Assembly: GCF_025465275.1 (NCBI RefSeq)
Contig: NZ_JAODNK010000109.1
Span: 1 to 58,879, forward strand
Length of the DNA: 58,879 nucleotides
Direction: 5' to 3'
From: Nocardia sp.
GTDB lineage: Bacteria > Actinomycetota > Actinomycetes > Mycobacteriales > Mycobacteriaceae
The notes under the pieces were generated by a model that saw nothing but the letters and a program-made list of their open reading frames with translations, made no database searches and was not told where the DNA came from. Within the stretch, counting starts at the first letter, position 1; every line of letters begins with the position of its first letter. Of this stretch, positions 17,735 through 25,550 are shown in pieces. The position numbers and the translations under genes are program-made.

Positions 17735-17753
17735 TGAGGTTTGGCTAACCAAC
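17735..17753 (-). promoter_or_regulatory. candidate IdeR/DtxR iron box
   Basis: The 19-mer TGAGGTTTGGCTAACCAAC matches the known consensus TTAGGTTAGGCTAACCTAA at 15 of 19 positions by eye. It sits 33-51 bases upstream of the iron-binding-protein start, and also in the divergent gap shared with the 17856 gene. IdeR with Fe(II) would repress the importer. Confidence 0.7.
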
Positions 17754-17855
17754 CTACCGGTTCCAGCGGCGGACAGATCCGGCACCCCGCCGAATCGAAA
17801 CCGTTTTGCCGTAGTCTGCGGACATTCAGTGGTGGACCCGATCGACAGGATCTTG

Positions 17856-18371
17856 ATGACCCTCCCGCCCGGCGGACAACCGTACAGCCCTGCACCGGAC
17901 GTTCAGCAACCATCTGGCAAGCACTCTGCCGGTAAACACATTGGCCGCAAGCCTCTGATTATCGGACTGATCGTGGCGGCCGTTGTCGTGGTCGGTGGTG
18001 GCATCGCCGCCGCAGTCTCCTTGACCGGCAAGGCAACTCCCACTGACGACCAGCGCATCGAGTCGTCCGTCCACGATTTCTACGACACGCTCGCGGCCAA
18101 GGGCCCGTCCATCGCCGTCGCCGCGGCCTGCTCGGCGGACCGTGCGGAGTACGACGCACTCCCGGCCGCCCAGAAGAGCGCCTCCGACGAGGGCAAGATC
18201 GATATCCGCATCGTCGCCGTGGATCACATCGCCGTCACCGGCGATCGTGCCACCGCGAATTCGGTCGGGACCATGACCGTGCCCGGCGCCGAGGACAAGA
18301 CCATCACCACGACCCAACACCTCCGCGAGGAAGACGGCGCATGGAAGGTCTGCTCGGCCGACGGAAAGTAG
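17856..18371 (+). CDS. single-pass membrane protein with lumazine-binding-like (DUF4878-type) domain
   Basis: The 171-residue protein has a Pro-rich cytoplasmic head, one membrane segment (PLIIGLIVAAVVVVGGGIAAAV, about residues 33-54) and an outer domain of the NTF2/DUF4878-like type, with RIESSVHDFYDTLAAKG and a final REEDGAWKVCSADGK. Two cysteines (AACSADR, KVCSADG) may pair. Such proteins are common in mycobacteria and nocardiae and their role is unknown. ATG 17856 has AGGA five bases upstream. It ends eight bases before the phosphoesterase gene, so the two may be co-transcribed. It starts divergently from the iron importer. Confidence 0.72.
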   Translation: MTLPPGGQPYSPAPDVQQPSGKHSAGKHIGRKPLIIGLIVAAVVVVGGGIAAAVSLTGKATPTDDQRIESSVHDFYDTLAAKGPSIAVAAACSADRAEYDALPAAQKSASDEGKIDIRIVAVDHIAVTGDRATANSVGTMTVPGAEDKTITTTQHLREEDGAWKVCSADGK

Positions 18372-18378
18372 TCCGGCG

Positions 18379-19782
18379 ATGAGCTGCTGCGGACCCACCC
18401 GGCGACGGGTACTCGGAGCCTTCGCGGCGGCCGCACTGCTGCCCCTGGCGCGGCCGAGTTCGGCTCGCGCGCAAGCCGATTCGATGCTGACGACCGATCT
18501 CGAGGTCGTGACCATTGCCGATCGGTCGGCGGTGCTCACCTGGACGACGCTGGGCCCGGACGCGAACGGCGATTTCGTGCCGGTCGACACCGACAGCGAG
18601 GTATGGCTGGCCCCCGCGGACGGATCAGGTCTGCGACAGGTGTTCGCCGACCCGGAGCCGACCGCCTATCACTACGCGGAGGTGACCGGCCTGGAACCCG
18701 GGCGGCGCTACCGCTTCGAGGCCCGCTCGCTCAGCGTTCCGGCCGCCCCGGCGCTGAATGTGGCTACGCGGCTACCGAATACGCCGGAGGCGACCGGCGA
18801 ATTCAGCACGCTGGTCCCGCCGCCCGGCCGCCTGCTGCGAACCATCGCCCTGTCCAACGACATTCACTACGGTGAGGAAGTCAGCGGTCTCATTACCGCG
18901 GGCCTGCCGCCCGGCGTACGCCAAGATCCCGGTCTGCCACCGTATCCCGAGGTCATGCTGGCGGCCGTGCTGGACGATCTGCACCGGCCAGACCGCTCCG
19001 CCGATCATCTGATCCTGGCCGGCGATCTGACGGCCGAGGCCACACCCGCTCAGGTCGACGGCGTCCACTCGCACCTGTCCGCCTGGGGCGCGCCGGGCCG
19101 GGATTGGTTCGCCTGCCGCGGCAATCACGACCGCCCGCACGTGGGCAGCGACTACGCCGGCTGTACACCGTTTCTGGACCACTACGACTGCTGGGGCGAA
19201 TCCTTCACTCCCCGGCAGCAATTGGCGGACTTCGAGGTGGGCGAACTCCGCCTGCTCGCCCTCGATACCACCGAACTCGATACCTCCGGCGGCACCATCG
19301 ACCGCCCGCAGTTCGATCACCTCCGCGAGCTGCTGCGCGCCGACCCGGACCGCCCCACCCTGGTGTTCAGCCACCATCCGGTTACCGCCGAATCCGGCTG
19401 GTCCAATATCGCGGGCCCGAGTTTCATCCTGAATGCTCCCGATGCCGCGGAGTTGCAGTCCCTCTATGCCGCGGCGCCCGGTGTTTTCCTGCACCATTCC
19501 GGCCACACCCACCGCAATCGCCGCACCCGCCCCGACTTCGCGCTCCCCGTCGAATTCCTGGAAGTGGCCGCGGCCAAGGAATATCCCGGCGGCTACACCC
19601 TGTTGCGCATTTACGAGGGCGGCTACATGCTGAATTTCTACAAGACCCGCACCCCGGGAGCCCGGCGCTGGAGCGCCCGCTCCCGCAGCGAATACTTCGG
19701 CCTGCTCCCCGAATACACGCTCGGCGCCACCGCGGATCGCAATCACGTCGTGCTGCGCGACTTCTCGGGTCTGACCGCATGA
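18379..19782 (+). CDS. Tat-exported calcineurin-like metallophosphoesterase
   Basis: The 467-residue protein has a twin-arginine signal (TRRRVLGAFAAAALLPLA) with likely cleavage after ARA, a fibronectin/purple-acid-phosphatase-like N-terminal beta domain (about 40-140, with LTWTTLGPD and GLEPGRRYRFEA), and a metallophosphoesterase core. Metal-binding motifs in order are SNDIHYG, LAGDLT, CRGNHDRPH, FSHHPVT and HSGHTHRN. Export by Tat implies folding and metal loading in the cytoplasm. The substrate is unknown; phosphodiester or phosphomonoester cleavage outside the cell is expected. It is followed by a hairpin and the antisense tRNA-Cys. Confidence 0.9.
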   Translation: MSCCGPTRRRVLGAFAAAALLPLARPSSARAQADSMLTTDLEVVTIADRSAVLTWTTLGPDANGDFVPVDTDSEVWLAPADGSGLRQVFADPEPTAYHYAEVTGLEPGRRYRFEARSLSVPAAPALNVATRLPNTPEATGEFSTLVPPPGRLLRTIALSNDIHYGEEVSGLITAGLPPGVRQDPGLPPYPEVMLAAVLDDLHRPDRSADHLILAGDLTAEATPAQVDGVHSHLSAWGAPGRDWFACRGNHDRPHVGSDYAGCTPFLDHYDCWGESFTPRQQLADFEVGELRLLALDTTELDTSGGTIDRPQFDHLRELLRADPDRPTLVFSHHPVTAESGWSNIAGPSFILNAPDAAELQSLYAAAPGVFLHHSGHTHRNRRTRPDFALPVEFLEVAAAKEYPGGYTLLRIYEGGYMLNFYKTRTPGARRWSARSRSEYFGLLPEYTLGATADRNHVVLRDFSGLTA

Positions 19783-19785
19783 AAG

Positions 19786-19821
19786 CGGCTGGGCCCCCAC
19801 AAATTCGTGGAGACCCAGCCG
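19786..19821. terminator. hairpin between phosphoesterase and tRNA-Cys
   Basis: CGGCTGGG (19786-19793) pairs with CCCAGCCG (19814-19821), with an inner CCAC/GTGG pair around AAATTC. It lies just after the phosphoesterase stop and just past the tRNA-Cys 3' end. There is no long T tract, so its terminator role is moderate. Confidence 0.45.
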
Positions 19822-19823
19822 GA

Positions 19824-19897
19824 TGGAGCGAGCGGCGGGAGTCGAACCCGCGTATACGGCTTTGCAGACCGCTACCTAGCCCCTCGGTCACACCCGC
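19824..19897 (-). tRNA. tRNA-Cys (anticodon GCA)
   Basis: Read on the minus strand, GCGGGTG (from 19897) pairs with CGCTCGC with two G-U pairs. The anticodon stem GCGGT/GCCGT holds loop CTGCAAA, giving GCA. The T-arm is GCGGGTTCGACTCCCGC. Position 73 is U, as expected for tRNA-Cys, and the CCA end is encoded (19826-19824). Confidence 0.95.
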
Positions 19898-19965
19898 ATC
19901 GAGATCCACAGTGCCGGATGCGAGCAGGAGTGACCAGGGTTCGAATCAGCGTGATTTCTATCAGG

Positions 19966-20853
19966 TCAGGGGATGGCGGCCGGGTCCGGCGGGGGCGGTC
20001 CGTCCGGCGGGGGCGGCAGCGGGTCCAGCGGTGCGGGCGGGGGCTCCGGCGCGACGGGCGGCGGTTCCGGCGCGACCGTGGGAGTCGTTGTGAGCGACTG
20101 CGATTCGGGGATGGCATCGGGCCCCGGTGCGCCGGCGTCGAAGGCCGGCGGGCTGCTGGGGTCGATGGTCGGGTTGTCGCAGCTCGCGCCGACCTCCGGG
20201 TAGGTGTACTGGTTCTGGCGCAGCGCGACGATGAACTGAGCCACGCGCGGATCGCGCGGATCGCTCAGTTTCAGCTGGTGGCCCCAGGATTGCAGGGACA
20301 CCGGGGTGTCCAGGCCCGGATACGGCGAAATGAGCATGTAGGGCTTGCCCACCACCTGATTTCGCAATACGGTCTGGCTGTCGGCGTCCAGGCTGCTGGG
20401 GTTGTAGGTGATCCACACCGCCCCGTGTTCCAGCGAATGCACGGCGTTCTCGGAGCGAATCGCCTGTTTGTAGACCACGCCGGTGCAGGGCGCCCACGAC
20501 GCGTCGTGCGGGCCGCCGAAGGGCGGCGACTGCGTATAGGCGACACGCTGGGTGGCCAGCACATGCACTCCGGCGGGGAAATCCTTGCGCACAACACCGG
20601 CGATCCGGGTGGACGGGTCGTGGTCGTGGGCGGTCGGGGTGAATTCCGCCGCGGTCGCCGCGGCGGAGTCGCCCTCGGCGCTCCACGGCCACAGCACCGC
20701 CGCGGTGCCGACGGTGAGCACCAGGCCGACCAGGCCGGCCAGCAGCGGCATCCGATTGCGCTTGCGCGGTAGACGTTCCGGGAAGGGCACGCTGTACGGG
20801 CCCTGTATCGAGGGTGGGGCCGGGTCGAACTTCGGGCCGAGCGGGTTGGTCAC
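19966..20853 (-). CDS. DUF3105 membrane-anchored protein (second paralog)
   Basis: The 295-residue protein starts at GTG 20853, with GGAGG six bases upstream. It has a basic linker, one membrane segment (MPLLAGLVGLVLTVGTAAVL, about 35-54) and an outer DUF3105 domain matching the 6797-7756 protein: PFGGPHDASWAPCTG, NAVHSLEHGAVWITYNP, YPGLDTPVSLQSWGHQLKL and ASCDNPT. The C-terminus is a long Pro/Glu-rich tail (about 245-295). Function is unknown. Unlike the first paralog it has no DUF305 partner, but it too lies next to a tRNA gene. Confidence 0.85.
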   Translation of the reverse strand: MTNPLGPKFDPAPPSIQGPYSVPFPERLPRKRNRMPLLAGLVGLVLTVGTAAVLWPWSAEGDSAAATAAEFTPTAHDHDPSTRIAGVVRKDFPAGVHVLATQRVAYTQSPPFGGPHDASWAPCTGVVYKQAIRSENAVHSLEHGAVWITYNPSSLDADSQTVLRNQVVGKPYMLISPYPGLDTPVSLQSWGHQLKLSDPRDPRVAQFIVALRQNQYTYPEVGASCDNPTIDPSSPPAFDAGAPGPDAIPESQSLTTTPTVAPEPPPVAPEPPPAPLDPLPPPPDGPPPPDPAAIP

Positions 20854-20931
20854 GTACTGCCTCCTAATAGCGGCAAGACTACGACACCGAAAAAGGGCTC
20901 GGCGCGGCGGAAGTCGGGTCGGGGGCGTGCG

Positions 20932-21486
20932 ATGATCGGTGGCATGTCTCGGCCACGTCCCCTGCCGCTCGATCCGATCGAGGAGGCGCATCGTCAGTGG
21001 ACCGAGCACGGCTGGGGCGAGGTCGCCGACGGAATGGCGGCGGTCACCTCGCTGGTGCGGGCGCAGCAGATCGTCATGGCGCGGGTCGATGAGGCGCTGA
21101 AACCCTCCGGCCTCACGTTTTCCCGATACGAGCTGCTGATGCTGCTGAGTTTCAGCAAAACGGGTGCGCTGCCGATGGCGGTGGCCAGTGCCCGATTGCA
21201 GGTGCATCCGACGAGTGTCACCAATACCGTGGACCGGCTGGAGGCGGCGCAGCTGGTTAAGCGGGTGCCACATCCGAGTGACCGGCGGGCAACTCTTATC
21301 GAAATAACCGACGCCGGAAGGGAATCGGTGGCCGCGGCCACCACCCAGCTGAACCGGCAGGTGTTCGCGGACACCGGTCTGGCACCGGAGAGACTCCACT
21401 TACTGCTGCAATTACTGGCGGAATTCCGGCAGCGCGCCGGAGACTTCGACAGCGGTGGCTCGCCCACCCGCTGGTCCGGGCAGTAA
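20932..21486 (+). CDS. MarR-family transcriptional regulator
   Basis: The 184-residue winged-helix protein has a long N-terminal helix (DGMAAVTSLVRAQQIVMARVD), recognition helix region LQVHPTSVTNTVDRLEAAQLV, and wing HPSDRRATLIEITDAGRE. Two ATG codons (20932 and 20944) are possible starts; the second begins MSRPRPLPLDP. It is divergent to the second DUF3105 gene with a ~78-bp gap, so control of that gene or of itself is possible. The ligand is unknown. Confidence 0.87.
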   Translation: MIGGMSRPRPLPLDPIEEAHRQWTEHGWGEVADGMAAVTSLVRAQQIVMARVDEALKPSGLTFSRYELLMLLSFSKTGALPMAVASARLQVHPTSVTNTVDRLEAAQLVKRVPHPSDRRATLIEITDAGRESVAAATTQLNRQVFADTGLAPERLHLLLQLLAEFRQRAGDFDSGGSPTRWSGQ

Positions 21487-21562
21487 CCATCCAGCATCCA
21501 AGCAGCCAATTTCCTGCGTCATAGTCTTGGTTTCGGGCGCGAATAGGTTCACCATTGAGGCC

Positions 21563-22609
21563 ATGGTGCTGGTCCTCGGGGTGTCAGCTGGCGCGGCGGG
21601 TGCGCGAGCCATGCTCACCCATTCCGACCAGCCCCATCTCCCCCCGATCGACCGGTGCAAGGTGCCGCGCCGCAGCGGTGGCGGTATGGAGGAGGGTGTT
21701 TTCGAGGCCATCCGCCTGATGCGTAAATCCGCAGGCCGGCGTGATGAATTCATTACCGGCATCGCCGTCACCTGCCGCTGCACCGCGCATGCCGAGGCGG
21801 TACGCACCACGGCCGGGCGCAATCGCCTCACCGTGATCGACGAGCAGGTCGCACAGCTGCGCTATCTACGTTTCACCGGCCGGCTACCGGCCGAGGGTTC
21901 GGTACTGCTGTACGACCTGGGCGCTTCCGGTCTCACTCTGACGCAGATCGACTGCCGCACCGATGCCATTCTGGCCAGCAAACGCAGTACCGTGCTCGGC
22001 GGCGACGGGCACGATGCGCTCCTACGCTGGCTGCTGGTGCGCGGCGGCGTGACCGTGGATCTGGCCACCAGCCGCCGCCACAAGGAAGCCCTGGCCAGCG
22101 ACCGGGTGATCGCGGTCTGCGATCCGATCTCCGGGCACCGTGCCGTCATCACCCGCAGCGATTTCGCCGATCTGGTGTCCGCGGGCATTCACCACTCCGT
22201 CTCCTTCGTCCGGCAGATGATCGAGGAAACCGGTGTGCACCCGACGGCCATGGCACTACTGGGCGGCTGCACCCGCAACAAGAGCATTCGCGACGATCTG
22301 GAACAGCAACTCGACCTACCGCTGATCTACGATCCCGAACCGGAATTCGTCTCCACCCGCGGCGCGGTACTCCTGGCCGCCGAACGCCCCTCCGCCCGCC
22401 GAGTCCGAAGTGTCCGCTTCAATCCGGTCCCGGCCTTGCGCGCCAGCGCATCCGACACCCCGTCCCGGAGAAAACTGGTCGCCGCCATAGCAGTCACCGC
22501 CACCCTCGGCGGAACCATCGCCGGCGCACTGGCTTTCAACCACGACGGTGGCCATCCGGACGGCAAACCGCCGACAGTAGAGGTAGTCGGCCCGCCCAAA
22601 CACAGCTGA
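21563..22609 (+). CDS. Hsp70-like actin-fold ATPase with C-terminal membrane segment
   Basis: The 348-residue protein resembles only the ATPase domain of DnaK/Hsp70: VLVLGVSAGAAGARAML as a degenerate phosphate-1 motif, LLYDLGASGLTLTQID as phosphate-2, and ALLGGCTRNKSIRDDL as the adenosine motif. There is no substrate-binding domain. Instead a single hydrophobic segment (KLVAAIAVTATLGGTIAGAL) near residue 310 is followed by a short tail, so it is probably membrane-bound. Such short Hsp70-like proteins occur in nocardiae and mycobacteria without a known role. ATG 21563 places the first motif at the N-terminus. A bidirectional terminator follows. Confidence 0.75.
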   Translation: MVLVLGVSAGAAGARAMLTHSDQPHLPPIDRCKVPRRSGGGMEEGVFEAIRLMRKSAGRRDEFITGIAVTCRCTAHAEAVRTTAGRNRLTVIDEQVAQLRYLRFTGRLPAEGSVLLYDLGASGLTLTQIDCRTDAILASKRSTVLGGDGHDALLRWLLVRGGVTVDLATSRRHKEALASDRVIAVCDPISGHRAVITRSDFADLVSAGIHHSVSFVRQMIEETGVHPTAMALLGGCTRNKSIRDDLEQQLDLPLIYDPEPEFVSTRGAVLLAAERPSARRVRSVRFNPVPALRASASDTPSRRKLVAAIAVTATLGGTIAGALAFNHDGGHPDGKPPTVEVVGPPKHS

Positions 22610-22658
22610 TCCGTCGAGGGGCCTAGCCGGCCGAAATCCAGCCCTCGGGACAGCATAG

Positions 22659-22695
22659 AAAAGTTCTCCCACCCGATCGGGATGGGAGAACTTTT
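22659..22695. terminator. bidirectional hairpin terminator
   Basis: AAAAGTTCTCCCA (22659-22671) pairs with TGGGAGAACTTTT (22683-22695) around an 11-base loop that is itself palindromic (CCGATCGG). It lies between the convergent Hsp70-like and enoyl-CoA hydratase genes and has A and T tracts for both directions. Confidence 0.9.
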
Positions 22696-22714
22696 GCGGC
22701 AGAACCGGTTTCGC

Positions 22715-23542
22715 CTACTTGTTGGTGAAGTCGGCCGGGCGCTTCTCGACGAAGGCGGCCATGCCTTCCTTCTGGTCGTCGGTGGCGAAGAGGGAGTGGA
22801 AGACGCGGCGTTCGAAGCGCAGGCCCTCGGTGAGGGTGGTTTCGAAGGCGCGGTCGACGGCTTCCTTGGCGATCATGACCGACGGGAGGGACATGGCGCC
22901 GATGGTTTCGGCCACCTCGAGGGCGGTGGCGACCAGGTCGGCGGCGGGGACGATGCGGGAGACCAGGCCCGCGCGCTCGGCCTCTTCGGCATCCATATTG
23001 CGGCCGGTGAGGATGAGGTCCATGGCCTTGGCCTTGCCGACGGCGCGGGTGAGGCGCTGCGAGCCGCCCATGCCGGGGATGACACCGAGCTTGATTTCGG
23101 GCTGGCCGAATTTGGCGGTGTCGGCGGCGATCAGCAGATCGCACATCATGGCCAGTTCGCAGCCGCCGCCGAGGGCGTAACCGGCGACCGCGGCAATGAT
23201 GGGCTTGCGGAAGGCGACCAGGCGGTCCCAGCCGGCGAAGTGATCGGCGAGGAACATGTCCATATAGGACTTGCTCTGCATCTCCTTGATATCCGCGCCG
23301 GCCGCGAAGGCCCGCTCGGAGCCGGTCAGCACGACCGCGCTGATCTCGGCGTCGTTCTCGAGCTCGTCGAGAGCGGCCGAGATATCGGTGAGAACCTGCG
23401 AGTTCAACGCATTGAGGGCCTTCGGCCGGTTCAGCGTAATGAGGGCGACCCGCCTTTTGCGCTCCAGCAGAATGGTCTCGAAGTCGGGCCCGCCCGTCGC
23501 CCGGCCACCACCCCCCACTGAATCGCTGCGCGATGCAGTCAT
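22715..23542 (-). CDS. enoyl-CoA hydratase
   Basis: The 275-residue crotonase-fold enzyme has an oxyanion loop SERAFAAGADIKEM and the two catalytic glutamates expected of a hydratase, in GGGCELAMMCD and FGQPEIKLG. In this operon it would hydrate methacrylyl-CoA to 3-hydroxyisobutyryl-CoA in valine breakdown. The sequence is also close to general short-chain enoyl-CoA hydratases (EchA8 type), so it may serve other pathways. Its ATG overlaps the mmsB stop by four bases, and it is the last gene of the valine operon before a strong terminator. Confidence 0.9.
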   Translation of the reverse strand: MTASRSDSVGGGGRATGGPDFETILLERKRRVALITLNRPKALNALNSQVLTDISAALDELENDAEISAVVLTGSERAFAAGADIKEMQSKSYMDMFLADHFAGWDRLVAFRKPIIAAVAGYALGGGCELAMMCDLLIAADTAKFGQPEIKLGVIPGMGGSQRLTRAVGKAKAMDLILTGRNMDAEEAERAGLVSRIVPAADLVATALEVAETIGAMSLPSVMIAKEAVDRAFETTLTEGLRFERRVFHSLFATDDQKEGMAAFVEKRPADFTNK

Positions 23543-24453
23543 TCTTGTTCTCCTCCAGATCGCTTACGGATATCGGTGACGATAGCCGAGAAATCCTTGC
23601 CCGCTTCGTCCTGGTTGAAGCGGTTGTAGATCTGCGCGGCCAGCAAACCGATCTGCCCGTCGACACCATTGCTCTGCAGAGCGTTCGCGGCCAGGCCCAG
23701 GTCCTTGGACATGAGCGCCGTGGCGAAACCGGGCTGGTAGTCGTTATTGGCCGGGCTGGTCGGCACCGGGCCGGGGACCGGGCAGTACGAGGTGAGCGCC
23801 CAGCTCTGGCCAGATGCCGTGGAGACCACATCGAAGAACTTGTCGTGCGTCAGGCCCAGCTTCTCGCCCAGCACAATGGCTTCCGACAACCCGATCATGG
23901 AAATGCCCAGGATCATGTTGTTGCACACCTTGGCGGCCTGGCCGACGCCCGCGCCGCCGCAGTGCACAATCTTGCCGCCCATGACCTCCAAAATCGGGAG
24001 AGCAGCCGCGAAGTCGTCATCCGCGCCACCCACCATGAAGGTGAGAGTCCCCGCGACGGCTCCGCCGACACCACCGGAGACCGGAGCGTCCAGGGCCCGA
24101 TGTCCCGCTGCCACAGCGAGTTCTGCGGCGGACTTGGCATCGTCGACGTCGATCGTCGAGCAATCGATGAAGAGCGTGCCCGGCTTGGCGGCGGCGAGCA
24201 CGTCGTTGTAGAGGTCGAGCACAATGCGGCCGTTGGGCAGCATGGTGATGACGATCTCCGACTCCGCCACGGCCGCAACGGGTGTCGTGACCACGGTGGC
24301 GCCGTCCGCACGCGCCTGCTCCTGCGCGGCAGGCACGGGATCGAAGGCGAGGACCTCGTACCCGGCTTTCACCAGATTGGCGGCCATGGGTCCGCCCATG
24401 TGCCCGAGACCCAGGAATCCGACCTTCTTGTTCACGCTTGCTGAAGTGCTCAC
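23539..24453 (-). CDS. mmsB: 3-hydroxyisobutyrate dehydrogenase
   Basis: NAD-dependent oxidation of 3-hydroxyisobutyrate to methylmalonate semialdehyde. The 304-residue beta-hydroxyacid dehydrogenase shows the NAD motif FLGLGHMGGPMAANL (13-27), substrate loop DAPVSGGVGGA (122-132) and catalytic lysine K175 in GQAAKVCNNM. The start is GTG 24453, which overlaps the hydrolase stop (GTGA); the open frame upstream is only the shadow of that gene. Its product feeds mmsA at the head of the same operon. Confidence 0.93.
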   Translation of the reverse strand: MSTSASVNKKVGFLGLGHMGGPMAANLVKAGYEVLAFDPVPAAQEQARADGATVVTTPVAAVAESEIVITMLPNGRIVLDLYNDVLAAAKPGTLFIDCSTIDVDDAKSAAELAVAAGHRALDAPVSGGVGGAVAGTLTFMVGGADDDFAAALPILEVMGGKIVHCGGAGVGQAAKVCNNMILGISMIGLSEAIVLGEKLGLTHDKFFDVVSTASGQSWALTSYCPVPGPVPTSPANNDYQPGFATALMSKDLGLAANALQSNGVDGQIGLLAAQIYNRFNQDEAGKDFSAIVTDIRKRSGGEQE

Positions 24454-25550
24454 TGCTCGTCCTTCGGTGCGGCCAAACCCAATTCGCGATCTCCGAGGGC
24501 GCCGAAGTAGGCGTCCACCTCGGCGGCGGTGACCTCGGCGAGAGTCGCCGGTTGCCACTTCGGATCGCGGTCCTTGTCGATGACCTGGGCGCGAATGCCT
24601 TCCACCAGGTCGTGGGTGTTCAGCGAGGCGGTCGACACCCGGTACTCCCGGTTCAACACCTCTTCGAGACTCGCGGCTTTGCGCGCACTGCGCAGCGACC
24701 GCAAGGTGACCTTCAGTGCCACCGGGGATTTCGACAGCACATCCACAGCGGCCGCGGCCGCCTCGGGCCGGCCGTCGGATTCCAGTCGCGACACGATCTC
24801 TTCGACGGATTCGGCGGCGTAGCAGAAGTCGATCCAATCCCGCTGTGCCACAAACTCGGACACCGGGGCGGGCTGGGCGAACTTGGCGATGGCAACAGCC
24901 GCGTCGGTGGTGCGCAGCGCCTCCAGCAACGCCGGAATGTGCTCGGACGGCACGAAGGAATCGGCGAATCCGGCGGCAATGGCATCACCGGCGCTCATCC
25001 GCGCGGTGGTCAGCGCGATATGGGTGCCGATCTCACCGGGCGCGTGCGCGAGCAGGTAGGTGCCGCCCACATCGGGAATGAAGCCGATTCCGGTCTCCGG
25101 CATACCGACCTTGGAGCGCTCGGTGACAACCCGGTGGCTCGCGTGCCCGGAGAGGCCCACGCCGCCGCCCATGACAATGCCGTCCATAATCGCCACATAC
25201 GGCTTGGCGTAACTGCCGATCAGCGCATTGAGGATGTACTCGTCGCGCCAGAACCGGCCACTCGGCGAGTCCGCCGCGATGTAGGGCGAATCGCCCTGTG
25301 CCACCGCATGCTCGGCGTCATTGTGAATGGCGACAATATCGCCGCCCGCGCACAGCCCGCGCTCCCCCGCGCCGGTGAGCACCACGGTGCGCACCTCGTC
25401 GTCGCCAGCCCAGGCGCGCAGTGCGTCCAGAATGGCCAGCGCCATCGGATGATTCAGCGCATTGATGGCCCGTGGCCGATTCAGCGTGATCAGGCCGAGC
25501 CCGTCCCGCTTCTCGAGGAGAACCTCGGCGGTATTCTCTGTTTCGCTCAT
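24450..25550 (-). CDS. 3-hydroxyisobutyryl-CoA hydrolase
   Basis: The 366-residue crotonase-superfamily enzyme is of the longer HIBCH type rather than a hydratase. Motifs are ERGLCAGGDI, GGGVGLSGHASHRV, and the HIBCH-like ERSKVGMPETGIGFIPD followed by GGTYLLAH. The extra C-terminal ~100 residues (LRSARKAASLEEVLNREYR and beyond) are also typical. It releases free 3-hydroxyisobutyrate from the CoA ester so that mmsB can act. The ATG at 25550 overlaps the acyl-CoA dehydrogenase stop by four bases. Confidence 0.9.
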   Translation of the reverse strand: MSETENTAEVLLEKRDGLGLITLNRPRAINALNHPMALAILDALRAWAGDDEVRTVVLTGAGERGLCAGGDIVAIHNDAEHAVAQGDSPYIAADSPSGRFWRDEYILNALIGSYAKPYVAIMDGIVMGGGVGLSGHASHRVVTERSKVGMPETGIGFIPDVGGTYLLAHAPGEIGTHIALTTARMSAGDAIAAGFADSFVPSEHIPALLEALRTTDAAVAIAKFAQPAPVSEFVAQRDWIDFCYAAESVEEIVSRLESDGRPEAAAAAVDVLSKSPVALKVTLRSLRSARKAASLEEVLNREYRVSTASLNTHDLVEGIRAQVIDKDRDPKWQPATLAEVTAAEVDAYFGALGDRELGLAAPKDEQ

